A stretch of 64,000 bases of DNA. Source: Aphanothece hegewaldii CCALA 016. GTDB lineage: Bacteria; Cyanobacteriota; Cyanobacteriia; Cyanobacteriales; Microcystaceae. Location: assembly GCF_003007785.1 (NCBI RefSeq), contig NZ_PXOH01000018.1:44151-108150 (forward strand), written 5' to 3'. Positions 17,625 to 27,278 of this stretch are shown piece after piece (position 1 is the stretch's first letter; the number at the start of each line of letters is the position of its first letter). Under the pieces are notes generated by a model. That model saw only the letters and a list, made by a program, of their open reading frames with translations. It ran no database searches and was not told the DNA's origin. Both the position numbers and the translations under genes were made by a program.

Positions 17625-19943
17625 ATGAGTCAACTGGTTATTATCTGTGTAGACGACGAAAAAAGTATTCTAGATAGCCTCCAAATTGAGCTAGAAGCCG
17701 CTTTAGGAGACAAATACCTCATCGAACTCGCTCAAAGCGCACAAGAAGCCGAAGAAGTCATTTTAGAGTTAGTCGCCGAGCATTACGAGATTGCCCTAAT
17801 CATTGCAGATTACATCATGCCAGGCATCAAAGGAGATGAATTATTAATCCGCATTCATGAGCAGTATCCAAAAACGGTTAAGATCATGCTAACGGGACAA
17901 GCGGATATTACAGCGATCGCAAATGTCATCAACAAAGCCAACCTTTATCGCTACCTAACAAAACCCTGGCAAGCCGAAGATTTAATTTTAACCGTTAAAG
18001 AAGGCATTTATCGCTACTGTCAAGCACAACAACAAGCAACCCTCATCGCCGAACTCCACGAAAGCAAAAATCAGTTAAAACAATTCTTAGAAGCGGTTCC
18101 TATTGGCATTTTTATCACCGATGCTCAAGGAAAACCATACTATCTTAATCATATGGGACAGTCCATTACTAATACTGATGTACCGCCAGATATTACCCTA
18201 GAAAGATTACTCGAAAATTATCAAGCTTATTTAGCAGGTAGCGAGCAAATTTATCCTCTCGAAAAAACCCCCATTTGGAAAGCCCTACACGGCGAAAGCA
18301 TCACCATCGACGACATGGAATTAAGAACAAATGATCGCATTATTCCCGTTGAAGCCAGAGGAACCCCAATTTATGATCAAGACGGTAAAATAATTCATGC
18401 GATCGTTGCTTTTCAGGATATCTCAGAACGCAAACAAGCCCAAAAAGTTTTATCTGACTATAACCGTACCCTAGAAATCCAAATTTCAGAACGCACCGAA
18501 GCCCTACAAGAAGCCCTCAGAACCGCCGAAACCGCTAATAAAGCCAAAAGTGCCTTCTTAGCCCATATGAGTCATGAACTGAGAACCCCCCTTAATGCTA
18601 TCTTAGGCTTTGCCCAACTCATGGAGCGAGAAACTAGCTTAACATCCCGACAACAAGAATTTCTCGCCACCATCAACCGTAGTGGGGAACATCTTCTTAA
18701 TTTAATCAACGATGTATTAGAAATGTCGAAAATTGAAGCCGGGCGAACTATAGTACATCCGGTCGCCTTTGATTTACATCGGCTATTACAAACCTTACAG
18801 GAAATGTTTCAAATTCGCGCTCAAGCCAAACAAATCTTTTTACAATTTCAGATTGCTACAGATTTACCCCAATATATCATTACCGATGAAGGAAAACTTC
18901 GCCAAGTTCTAATTAATCTTCTTAGTAATGCCGTAAAATTTACCCAAAAAGGCGAAATCATCTTACGAGTTATTTGGGGAAAACCAAAAACAACCGAAAA
19001 AGACATTAAACTATTTTTTGAGATTGAAGATACAGGGGTTGGTATCTCATCAGAAGAAATGAAAAACTTATTTCAACCTTTTGTACAAACAAAAAGCGGC
19101 ATTCACGCCAAAGAAGGAACCGGGTTAGGATTAGCCATTAGTCGTCAATTTGTGCAATTAATGGGAGGAAATATCCGAATTAACAGCATCTTCGGCAAAG
19201 GATCAAGTTTTCGCTTTGATGTGACAGCAAAATTAGCCGATGCTTCAATGATTATGATTCCCTCAGCACAACGAGTCTTACAAATTGCACCCGAACAACC
19301 ACAATATCGCATTTTAATCGTAGATGATCAACTCGAAAATTGCAATTTAATTGCTCAACTTTTAGATAGTGTTGGTTTTGAAACTCGTACCGCTTGTAAC
19401 GGTGAAATCGCTCTTACAATTTGGCAAACTTGGCAACCGGCTTTAATTTGGATGGATATGCGAATGCCTGTACTTGATGGTTATGAAGCGACGCGACGCA
19501 TCCGACAATTAGAATCACAATCTCATACTTTTATTATTGCGCTAACCGCCAGCACTTTTGATGAACAACAAAGCGAATGTCTTGCTATTGGTTGCGATGA
19601 TTTTGTCGGAAAACCCTTTCGAGAGCAAGATATTTTTGACAAAATGAATCAATATTTAGGAGTTCGTTATATCTATGCAGAACCGACGACATCTGTTTTA
19701 TCTTTAACCTCTCATTGTCAACTCAAAGGAGAAACTTTAAAAGCATCAGATTTAGCCATAATGCCGATAATTTGGCGAGAACAATTACATCAAGCAGCAA
19801 CCCGTGTTAATGCTAAATTATTAAATCAACTCATTCAACAAATTCCCCAAGAAAATAATAATCTAGCCGAGGCTTTAACTGAATTAACTAGACAATTTCG
19901 TTTTGATCTCATCGTTGAGTTAACCCAGTCTAAAAATGAATGA
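17625..19943 (+). CDS. Hybrid histidine kinase (receiver-PAS-kinase-receiver)
   Basis: The 772-residue protein starts with a receiver domain (acidic pocket VDDE, phospho-Asp in IIADYIMPG near residue 62, Lys in YLTKPW). A PAS domain at about 145-275, a coiled coil and HisKA with MSHELRTPLNAIL (His about 317) follow. HATPase has VLINLLSNAVKF and GTGLGLAIS. A second receiver has its Asp in IWMDMRMPVLDG near 610. The last 90 residues are a helical module with no obvious phospho-acceptor His, so it is HPt-shaped at most. It begins directly after the stop of the trifunctional kinase and overlaps the next gene by 8 bp, which implies one operon and a shared phosphorelay. Confidence 0.92.
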   Translation: MSQLVIICVDDEKSILDSLQIELEAALGDKYLIELAQSAQEAEEVILELVAEHYEIALIIADYIMPGIKGDELLIRIHEQYPKTVKIMLTGQADITAIANVINKANLYRYLTKPWQAEDLILTVKEGIYRYCQAQQQATLIAELHESKNQLKQFLEAVPIGIFITDAQGKPYYLNHMGQSITNTDVPPDITLERLLENYQAYLAGSEQIYPLEKTPIWKALHGESITIDDMELRTNDRIIPVEARGTPIYDQDGKIIHAIVAFQDISERKQAQKVLSDYNRTLEIQISERTEALQEALRTAETANKAKSAFLAHMSHELRTPLNAILGFAQLMERETSLTSRQQEFLATINRSGEHLLNLINDVLEMSKIEAGRTIVHPVAFDLHRLLQTLQEMFQIRAQAKQIFLQFQIATDLPQYIITDEGKLRQVLINLLSNAVKFTQKGEIILRVIWGKPKTTEKDIKLFFEIEDTGVGISSEEMKNLFQPFVQTKSGIHAKEGTGLGLAISRQFVQLMGGNIRINSIFGKGSSFRFDVTAKLADASMIMIPSAQRVLQIAPEQPQYRILIVDDQLENCNLIAQLLDSVGFETRTACNGEIALTIWQTWQPALIWMDMRMPVLDGYEATRRIRQLESQSHTFIIALTASTFDEQQSECLAIGCDDFVGKPFREQDIFDKMNQYLGVRYIYAEPTTSVLSLTSHCQLKGETLKASDLAIMPIIWREQLHQAATRVNAKLLNQLIQQIPQENNNLAEALTELTRQFRFDLIVELTQSKNE

Positions 19944-21414
19944 AACTAATTTAACTAAAGGCAATATTTTAATCGTTGATGATACACCCGATAATCTACG
20001 TTTACTCTCGACAATGTTAGTTGAACAAGGTTACGAGGTGCGAAGCGTGATTAATGGTGCAATGGCAATTATGGGGGCAAAAGCTGAACCGCCCGACTTA
20101 ATTTTATTAGATATTAATATGCCAAAAATGAACGGTTACGAAGTTTGTCAACATCTAAAAGCGGATAACCAAACTCAGGAAATACCGATTATTTTTATTA
20201 GTGCTTTAGAAGATGTTTTTGATAAATTACAAGCTTTTTCAGTGGGTGGTGTCGATTATATTACAAAACCTTTTCAAGTCGAAGAAGTTTTAGCACGTAT
20301 TGAAACACATCTCACAATTTGTCGTCTACAAAAACAATTAAAAGAGCAAAATAAACAATTAAAAAATGAAATTGACCAACGCACAAAAGCAGAAGAAAAG
20401 TTTGCCTGTATTTTTAGAACGAGTCCAAATCCGATAGCAATTGTTGGGTTAGAAAAAGGAGAAATATTAGAAGCTAATCCCAGCTTTTTAAAACTAAGTG
20501 GATTTACTGAGCAAGAAGTAATAGGTCACACCGCAAATGAGATTTGGATCGGTAAAGATAAAGAAGCGATCGCCACCGCTATTCAACAGTTACCCCAAAC
20601 TGGAATTATCTATAATAGAGAATTTGAACTTAGAACCAAAACAGGAGAATTAAAAATCGTTCTATTTTCTTTAGAATTAATCGAGCTATCAGGTCAATTA
20701 TGTGCTTTACTCATAGCCAATGATATTACTGAAAGAAAACGCCTAGAAAATGAATTTATCTCCCTAGTAAGTCATGAATTAAGAACCCCGCTAACCTCCC
20801 TCATGGGTTCATTAGACCTGCTAGAATCAGGACAATTAGGTCAATTGAGTAATTCAGGTATAAAAGTTTTAAATATTGCTATTAATAATACAGAAAGATT
20901 GATTAGATTAATCAATAACATCCTAGATTTAGAAAGAATGAAATCGGGTAAAATAACCATAGACAAACATTACTGTAATAGTGCTGATTTGATGCAACAA
21001 GCAACCGAAACCCTGCAAGTCATGGCGGATCAATCACAAATTCAAATCATCACACAACCCGTAGATATAGAAATAGTAGCCGATAGCGATCGCCTTTTAC
21101 AAACTTTTACCAACTTACTGAATAATGCGATTAAATTTTCCGAGCCGATGACGCAGATTTTGTTTAGTACAGAAATAATAAATAAACAGATTCTTTTTGT
21201 AATTAAAGACCAAGGTAGAGGGATACCAGCAGATAAAACAGAAATCATCTTTGAGCGGTTTCAACAAGTTGATGCGTCAGACTCGCGTACCAAAGGTGGC
21301 ACAGGTTTAGGTTTAGCCATTTGTCGTCAAATTATTGAACAACACAACGGTAAAATCTGGGTAGAAAGCACACTGGGTAAAGGCAGTAGTTTTTTTATTC
21401 TCTTACCACTGTAA
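19936..21414 (+). CDS. Receiver-PAS-histidine kinase
   Basis: This 492-residue protein has an N-terminal receiver (VDDTP, phospho-Asp in LILLDINMPKMNG near residue 56, Lys in YITKPF). A short coiled coil, a PAS domain (about 155-265), HisKA with SHELRTPLTSLMG (His about 280) and a HATPase with LLNNAIKFSEP and GTGLGLAICRQ follow. No membrane segment is present. Its ATG lies inside the end of the preceding hybrid kinase gene (8-bp overlap), typical of translational coupling. The three proteins together have three kinase modules and three receivers but no DNA-binding output domain, so the final response regulator must be elsewhere or the output is not transcriptional. Confidence 0.92.
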   Translation: MNETNLTKGNILIVDDTPDNLRLLSTMLVEQGYEVRSVINGAMAIMGAKAEPPDLILLDINMPKMNGYEVCQHLKADNQTQEIPIIFISALEDVFDKLQAFSVGGVDYITKPFQVEEVLARIETHLTICRLQKQLKEQNKQLKNEIDQRTKAEEKFACIFRTSPNPIAIVGLEKGEILEANPSFLKLSGFTEQEVIGHTANEIWIGKDKEAIATAIQQLPQTGIIYNREFELRTKTGELKIVLFSLELIELSGQLCALLIANDITERKRLENEFISLVSHELRTPLTSLMGSLDLLESGQLGQLSNSGIKVLNIAINNTERLIRLINNILDLERMKSGKITIDKHYCNSADLMQQATETLQVMADQSQIQIITQPVDIEIVADSDRLLQTFTNLLNNAIKFSEPMTQILFSTEIINKQILFVIKDQGRGIPADKTEIIFERFQQVDASDSRTKGGTGLGLAICRQIIEQHNGKIWVESTLGKGSSFFILLPL

Positions 21415-21531
21415 AATAAATCCACAAAAATAGCAAAATTTTCGGGAATCCCTAGCAAAATATTTGTTGTCTTATCAGAACGGGCAATCTTAACCCGAAA
21501 TACGCGAATATTAGGCATGAGGAGGCTAACT

Positions 21532-22587
21532 ATGAATCAATTACCCAACAAAACAGCTATTAAAAATCCTAATCCTTTAGAGACGACTCCTAAAAAATGG
21601 TGGAATCTTCCAGTTTGGGGGAAAGGGAGTATCCTAGAATACTTATTCGCTGGTGGAAAAGCTTCGGTTTCAGAAACAGCCATCATGCTACACAACAGAG
21701 AAATGATGGATGCTCTATTTTTTGCTAAAACGGCCGAAAGCATCGATAGTGAGAAATTTAATAGCAAAGAATTTATCCTTTTTCTCAAAATTAAATATTG
21801 TTTAGCGCGTGGAATTGAAGAATACGAAGGACTTGCAGATAGTGTAAAACTCCTACAAGCGGCTATTGAAGCCAAAAATAGTTATATCACACTCGACCAA
21901 ACTGAACTCCGTTTTCGTAGTTCCAAACAACAGGAATTTTACCAATTTGTCGAAAAGTTATTAGACAATTATGAAGATCAAGACTTATTTCGCACTCAGA
22001 TTCAAGAAAAACTAAACGAAGTTTTACCATCAATAAAAACAGAAGAAGGAAAAATTGCTCTACAAGCCTATGTAAAGGAACTAAATAAACTCTCAGAATA
22101 TGAATTAGGATTAAAACTACTCGCTTTATTCAAATCCTATCAACTAGCCGATTATTCGATTTTAAAAACAATTTCAGATATGGTGAGTACTTTGCGGGAA
22201 AAAGATACCATTGATTTTAAAGGTTTAATAGCCTTAGTCATGAGCAAATATGAGGTTTTTCAAAAACTCAAAAAAATTATCGGAGTTTCCGACAAACAAA
22301 ACAACCCAGATACATATGCTCGTATGGTTCAATACATCGCACTTTCTTATAGACATAAATTATCATACGCTAAATTTGCCGAACTTCTTCAAGTTATCAG
22401 ACAATGGATTAAGCCTTATTTTGCAATTATCGCCATTCGCCAAGATAATCCACCAGAGCAATATATTCAACCTAAATCATTTAAACAAGAAATTCCAGGA
22501 GAAAAAACCTACGAAAAATATAAAATATCATTGACTGATCAAAAAACAGGCCGCATTTATATTGATTTGGGCGAAGAAAACAATTAG
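21532..22587 (+). CDS. Unrecognised 351-residue protein after the kinase operon
   Basis: No family is recognised. The protein is soluble, mostly predicted helical, rich in Lys, Glu and Leu, and has no signal peptide. It has a GKGSILEYLFAGGKASVSE segment near residue 30 and a repeated pattern of amphipathic helices across the middle. AGGAGG at 21519-21525 lies 6-7 bases before the ATG at 21532, so this start is preferred to the ATG at 21517, which overlaps the ribosome binding site. The gene is 117 bp after the third kinase on the same strand and could be a fourth operon member, but codon usage and spacing do not prove it. Confidence 0.7.
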   Translation: MNQLPNKTAIKNPNPLETTPKKWWNLPVWGKGSILEYLFAGGKASVSETAIMLHNREMMDALFFAKTAESIDSEKFNSKEFILFLKIKYCLARGIEEYEGLADSVKLLQAAIEAKNSYITLDQTELRFRSSKQQEFYQFVEKLLDNYEDQDLFRTQIQEKLNEVLPSIKTEEGKIALQAYVKELNKLSEYELGLKLLALFKSYQLADYSILKTISDMVSTLREKDTIDFKGLIALVMSKYEVFQKLKKIIGVSDKQNNPDTYARMVQYIALSYRHKLSYAKFAELLQVIRQWIKPYFAIIAIRQDNPPEQYIQPKSFKQEIPGEKTYEKYKISLTDQKTGRIYIDLGEENN

Positions 22588-22666
22588 ATACAGAAGCCCG
22601 AAAATTACTGACTCAGTTTTCGGGTACAATGCAAGATAAGTAAAACCTTACCATCAGCAATTGAGA

Positions 22667-23233
22667 ATGCAAGTACAGCAAGTAACCCAAGATAACCTAG
22701 TGCTTCGTCAAGAGGTCTTAGGTTCTCGTCGTTTTAGTAACTATTGGTGGGCGACCATTGTTTCTCTTGGTGGCCTTGGCTTTTTACTCGCCGGACTTTC
22801 TAGCTACTTAAAGGTAAATCTACTGCTGGTTAGCGATACGTCAAAACTTCAGTTTATCCCCCAGGGAGTCGCTCTCCTATTTTATGGCGTAGCAGGTACT
22901 CTACTAGCCCTTTATTTGTGGTTATGTATTTATTGGAATCTTGGGGGAGGCTACAACGAGTTTAATAAAAAAACGGGTTTAATTAAAATTTTCCGTTGGG
23001 GTTATCCGGGTAAAAATCGTAAGATCGATTTAGACTACAAAATAGAAGATGTCCAAGCAATTCGGGCCGAAATTAAAGAAGGAATTAACCCCAAGCGAGA
23101 ACTTTACCTACGAGTTAAACCTCGCCGCGATATTCCCCTAACCCGTGTTGGACAACCTTTATCTCTATCAAAACTCGAAAATATTGGCGCAGAACTCGCT
23201 CGATTTTTAGAGACTCCTTTAGAAGGTTTGTAA
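22667..23233 (+). CDS. ycf4: Photosystem I assembly protein Ycf4
   Basis: Ycf4 is a thylakoid membrane protein that assists assembly of photosystem I. The 188-residue product has the conserved [14 protein letters not shown]-terminal segment, two transmembrane helices (about 22-45 and 62-85) and a soluble C-terminal domain with [12 protein letters not shown]. An ATG at 22667 is preferred to the TTG two codons upstream. It is followed after 19 bp by the cyclophilin gene, and the pair may be co-transcribed. Confidence 0.93.
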   Translation: MQVQQVTQDNLVLRQEVLGSRRFSNYWWATIVSLGGLGFLLAGLSSYLKVNLLLVSDTSKLQFIPQGVALLFYGVAGTLLALYLWLCIYWNLGGGYNEFNKKTGLIKIFRWGYPGKNRKIDLDYKIEDVQAIRAEIKEGINPKRELYLRVKPRRDIPLTRVGQPLSLSKLENIGAELARFLETPLEGL

Positions 23234-23252
23234 ATCTTTACAAAAAGCAATC

Positions 23253-23981
23253 ATGGGAAAATCTATCCGACATTGGTTTACTGTTGTGCTATGTTTTGTA
23301 GTTCTAAACACTGTATTAATCACAGGGTGTTCACCTGAAAAGACAGCCACCACTACAACCAATAACAACTCAACTACTCTAGCTCAAGCTAATAATTTAA
23401 GTATGGATAATTATGTACCTCGTCTCAATGGCACTGCTGTTGTTGAAATGACGATCAAAGGTTCCCCAGTTTTAATCGAAGTCGATGGGAACAATGCCCC
23501 TGTTACGGCGGGAAATTTCGTAGATTTAGTAGAACGCGGCGTTTATAATGGACTAACCTTTCATCGCGTTGTTACATCTCCCGAACCCTTTGTCGCCCAA
23601 GGTGGAGATCCTAGGGGAAATGGTACCGGTGGTTTTGTCGATCCTGCCACGAAAAAAGAACGCCAAGTCCCTTTAGAAATAAAACTTAATGGACAAGATC
23701 AACCATTATATGGTAAAGCAGTAGGACGACAAGCAGGCTTTTCCGCCCCTTCAGTGGTATTAGAACATAAACGAGGTGCGATCGCTATGGCACGTTCTCA
23801 GATGCCCAATTCTGCCTCTTCTCAGTTCTATTTCGCCCTTTCTGATCTAGATTTTCTTGATGGTGACTATGCCGTTTTTGGTCATGTGACGAAAGGCATG
23901 GAAACCGTAGACAAAATCAGAGAAGGCGATAAAATTGATTCTGCTAAAGTTATTTCTGGTGCAGAGAATTTGAAAAAGTAG
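23253..23981 (+). CDS. Cyclophilin-type peptidyl-prolyl isomerase, lipoprotein
   Basis: The product catalyses cis-trans isomerisation of prolyl bonds and helps folding outside the cytoplasm. The N-terminus has a lipobox LITGC with the acylated Cys at residue 26, followed by a Thr/Asn-rich linker. The cyclophilin domain (about 60-240) shows [28 protein letters not shown] and [10 protein letters not shown], the substrate-pocket motifs. It sits just after ycf4 and ends against a repeat that separates it from the convergent carotenoid oxygenase gene. Confidence 0.9.
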   Translation: MGKSIRHWFTVVLCFVVLNTVLITGCSPEKTATTTTNNNSTTLAQANNLSMDNYVPRLNGTAVVEMTIKGSPVLIEVDGNNAPVTAGNFVDLVERGVYNGLTFHRVVTSPEPFVAQGGDPRGNGTGGFVDPATKKERQVPLEIKLNGQDQPLYGKAVGRQAGFSAPSVVLEHKRGAIAMARSQMPNSASSQFYFALSDLDFLDGDYAVFGHVTKGMETVDKIREGDKIDSAKVISGAENLKK

Positions 23982-24011
23982 ATAAATATAATTTATTTTG
24001 TCCTTTTTCAA

Positions 24012-24176
24012 CCTCACCCCCAACCCCTCTCCTACGAGGAGAAGGGCTTAAAACCCTTATTCCTAATAGTTCCCTCTCCAAGATAAAAAGTATTCCTAAT
24101 AGTTCCCTCTCCTTTTAGGAGAGGGTTAGGGTGAGGTGGAGAGGGTTAGGGGGCGGTTAGTTGGTTAGAGTGAGGT
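24012..24176. repeat. CCTCACCC/GGGTGAGG inverted-repeat block
   Basis: CCTCACCCCCAACCCCTCTCC on the left pairs with the purine-rich GGAGAGGGTTAGGGTGAGG on the right. Inside are a GAGGAGAAGGGCTTAAAACCCTT hairpin and two direct copies of ATTCCTAATAGTTCCCTCTCC. The block lies between two convergent genes and probably ends both transcripts. Similar pyrimidine-rich intergenic repeats are common in cyanobacteria. Confidence 0.7.
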
Positions 24177-24181
24177 TTCCC

Positions 24182-25666
24182 CTACACAAAACATTCCGAA
24201 GTCCAACTACCATGTAAACCGTAAGGGATATGATGTTTTAAATGAATCCTTGCAATAGGTTTTTCATTAAGATTTTTCCCATCCAAAATAACCACATCCG
24301 ATCGATGATGAGAACCATCATAAACCAGCGTTATGATCCATCCGTCATCTTCTGCGGTTGCATTGGGTTTCGGAATAAAAACAGGTTCACTAACATAACC
24401 ATGTTTCGCAAAAGAATGTAACTGACGTTCTCCAGTTTGCCAGTCAATTTTTAAGATCGCTTGTAAAGGTGCATTCCCCGTTGGATGATGTGCCGCACCA
24501 ATATAAAGATAACGATAATTTCTCCCCACTTGATCAGGATGAATCGCCGGAAATTCACAACACCGAGATTCTAATAATTCGCGTTCTACGATTTTAGTCT
24601 CTAAATTAACACTAAATCGCCACAATTTTCCTGGATCTAACTTATCAAAATCAACATCTTTGTAACTAATATCGGGATCAACTTGTGGTAAAGAATCATA
24701 ACAAATTGAATCAATACAAACCTTATTATCTACTTCAAAAGCATTGGCATGATGGAACACAAAACCCGATGGTGTTTCGATAATAATCGGTTTTGCATCA
24801 GGTTCTTGACGCGATATCATAATAATTCGCGTCGGTTGATTGGGTTGATACTGCACACATTCACCCGCACCTTTTAAACCGAATAAAAAGGGAAAAGGAT
24901 TAAATCCGACTGGGTTCTGAAAAAAGATACAATAATGAGGCGTAATTGCAAAATCATGAATAAAGGAAAATCCAGGTATTGCATGAGCATGACGGCGTAA
25001 TAGTTTACCTTGTAGATTAAACTCAAAAATCGTAATCTTGCTCGAAAGACCCGATTTAAGGGCAAAATTAACGAAACAGGGTTTACCGCCATCCATTTCG
25101 CAACTCGGATCGATCCAAGGATGGGCCGAAAAAGCATCACCCGGTTTTAATAATCCATCTAAATAATCTAAACCGATCGTTTCTAGTGTAGCGGGATCTA
25201 AACGATAAGGTTCCGCCGCTTCCCAGAGTGCTAATAGTTTATCACCCCAGTAAATAACATTCGTATTCGCAATATTTTTTAAACGCAAATCAAAGGCATT
25301 ATTCAACAAACCACCTGGTTTTTGTGTGCCGAAAACACCACGATATAAAATTTGTCCTGATGCTTGTTCTTGTACATACGCCTCAGTACGCACAAAACGG
25401 TTACGAAAATGGACTTTACCCTCTTTAAAACTAATGGCGCTAATCATGCCATCCCCATCAAAAGGATGACGGATCGATGTACCATGAATATCTAATAAAC
25501 CAGGGCCATTTCTAAACAGCGTTCCCCGTAAATCATGGGGGATCTCGCCTTCGATGTCATCTACCCAGTAATCATACTCATTGGGTTGAGACTGATATCC
25601 TTTTTTCCATTCTGTGCGATCGTAGGATTTTTCGGTTGTTGGGTTAGAAAGTAAATTTGATGTCAT
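24182..25666 (-). CDS. Apocarotenoid 15,15'-oxygenase-type carotenoid cleavage dioxygenase
   Basis: This non-haem iron enzyme cleaves the 15,15' double bond of apocarotenals or apocarotenols to retinal-type products. The 494-residue sequence closely resembles the Synechocystis ACO as I recall it (GYQSQPNEYDYWV, GTLFRNGPGLLDIHG, HPFDGDGM, ANTNVIYWGDKLLALWE). Iron-ligand histidines are expected in SAHPWIDP, IHDFAITPHY, FHHANAF and the C-terminal LHGSW. The ATG at 25666 is chosen over an upstream TTG. It follows the folate/biopterin-type transporter gene by 58 bp on the same strand. Confidence 0.93.
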   Translation of the reverse strand: MTSNLLSNPTTEKSYDRTEWKKGYQSQPNEYDYWVDDIEGEIPHDLRGTLFRNGPGLLDIHGTSIRHPFDGDGMISAISFKEGKVHFRNRFVRTEAYVQEQASGQILYRGVFGTQKPGGLLNNAFDLRLKNIANTNVIYWGDKLLALWEAAEPYRLDPATLETIGLDYLDGLLKPGDAFSAHPWIDPSCEMDGGKPCFVNFALKSGLSSKITIFEFNLQGKLLRRHAHAIPGFSFIHDFAITPHYCIFFQNPVGFNPFPFLFGLKGAGECVQYQPNQPTRIIMISRQEPDAKPIIIETPSGFVFHHANAFEVDNKVCIDSICYDSLPQVDPDISYKDVDFDKLDPGKLWRFSVNLETKIVERELLESRCCEFPAIHPDQVGRNYRYLYIGAAHHPTGNAPLQAILKIDWQTGERQLHSFAKHGYVSEPVFIPKPNATAEDDGWIITLVYDGSHHRSDVVILDGKNLNEKPIARIHLKHHIPYGLHGSWTSECFV

Positions 25667-25724
25667 GATGCTTAATAAATATAAAAAATCCAACTTCTAC
25701 TTAAAATAACGAATCCGTCATAAT

Positions 25725-27197
25725 TTAGCTTTGGCGGGATTGTTCGGATTTTTCGCCAATAAAACCCGGTACTAATTCGGGAATAAAAGGGGTTTCCATC
25801 ATTGAACCTGTAACATGATGTTCGATGAGTTCTGTTGGCGGTAATGACGCTTTTTGACTGTTTTCGAGTTGTTGTGGATCACCAGCCGGAAGCCAACCAA
25901 TCAGGGGTAAAGGTAATAAAGTAGAGACATTAGTAATAATGACTAATAACCAAAGACGATCGAAATTCGTTTCTGTGACACCTAACCAATGGGTAAGTAA
26001 CGCCCCTAATTCTTGGGAAAGTAAACCCGAAAGATTCCAAGTTGACATCAGCAGGGCAAATAATGACGCTTCGATCCCCGGTGGACATAATCGCGCCGAA
26101 AGGACTAAAACAGGTAGAAAGGCAATTTGTCCCATGACGGTTAAAATCAGGCTATCACCCAAACTAAACCAATGATCATCAATTCCCAAACTGCGGTTAG
26201 TATGAGTCACCAGTAATAAAGTCGTCATTCCCAAAATAGCCGAAATCACCGTACTCCAACCTAAAATCAGTCGAAATGAAATGGTTTTGAGGAAACGTTG
26301 ATAAACCCAAATCCCAATTAATGAAGCAAAGCTAGTCACTAAGCGTACTCGCCCTAAAAATTCGGGTTCAAATCCAAGCTCATTTGTAGTAAAAAAGAAA
26401 AATGCAGAATCGGCGCTCGGTGTCGCTTGCCATAGGAAAATAAAGATCATGGGCAAGAGAATTGATTTTTGGGTAATCGCTCGCCATAATTGACGAATTT
26501 GTTGATTAATCGTTATTTTATCTGATGATTCCGTCTCATCAGTCGTCCTAGAAGTAATTTTAGTCTCAACAATTAACCACGCTAAACCGCAGACAACTAG
26601 AGGGAAAATAGCAGTAATAGCGAAAACCGTGCGAGTCGTAAAATGCGCCAATAATAACCCACTCAGATAGGCAGTAATTAACCCTCCTAGGGCTGATACA
26701 CCCCATGTTAAGGATTGTAAAGAACCAGCTTGACCTAATGATTCTTTTCTAGCGCGTTCGACGACAATTGAATCAACAATGACATCACTAACAGCTACTG
26801 AAAGAGAAGAAATAAGAATAGCGGCGGTTGCTTGCAAAGTATTGTGTACAATAGTTGCTAGGGCTATCCAAGCAGTAGAACCTAAAATCCCCGAAAGAAT
26901 TAGATAAGAGCGTCTTCGATAACCAAAAATGGGGAAACCATCGGATAAAAAGCCAAATACAGGCTTAATGACCCAAGGAATCGCCGCAACGCCCACTAAT
27001 GCCCCCATTTGGGCTGGACTTAACCCAAGCTCATCTTTTAAGAAAAAACTAACCGCAAGTCGGGCTAAACCTAAAATACCTTGAACAAAATACACGCCCA
27101 GAATGGCTGTGAGTTCGGGAGTCGGTTTATTACCAAACAGAAAATCTTTTTTTATGGCTTGTTTTATTTGAGCAGTACCTATAGCAGATAAGGCCAT
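25725..27197 (-). CDS. Folate/biopterin transporter (FBT) family protein
   Basis: This 490-residue protein has about twelve transmembrane helices and belongs to the FBT branch of the major facilitator superfamily, whose cyanobacterial members have been shown to transport folates. GILGLARLAVSFFLKDELGL, the SPAQMGALVG-IPWVIKPVFG run and the FPIFGYRRRSYL loop are characteristic. The C-terminal tail is hydrophilic and cytoplasmic. It lies just upstream of the apocarotenoid oxygenase on the same strand; a functional link is not obvious. Confidence 0.88.
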   Translation of the reverse strand: MALSAIGTAQIKQAIKKDFLFGNKPTPELTAILGVYFVQGILGLARLAVSFFLKDELGLSPAQMGALVGVAAIPWVIKPVFGFLSDGFPIFGYRRRSYLILSGILGSTAWIALATIVHNTLQATAAILISSLSVAVSDVIVDSIVVERARKESLGQAGSLQSLTWGVSALGGLITAYLSGLLLAHFTTRTVFAITAIFPLVVCGLAWLIVETKITSRTTDETESSDKITINQQIRQLWRAITQKSILLPMIFIFLWQATPSADSAFFFFTTNELGFEPEFLGRVRLVTSFASLIGIWVYQRFLKTISFRLILGWSTVISAILGMTTLLLVTHTNRSLGIDDHWFSLGDSLILTVMGQIAFLPVLVLSARLCPPGIEASLFALLMSTWNLSGLLSQELGALLTHWLGVTETNFDRLWLLVIITNVSTLLPLPLIGWLPAGDPQQLENSQKASLPPTELIEHHVTGSMMETPFIPELVPGFIGEKSEQSRQS

Positions 27198-27278
27198 GAA
27201 ATTATATTAATTTTTATTACTTTTACCATCATAGCCTTAAACAAAAAGTAACACCAAATCCTCTAACAATACCTACCC

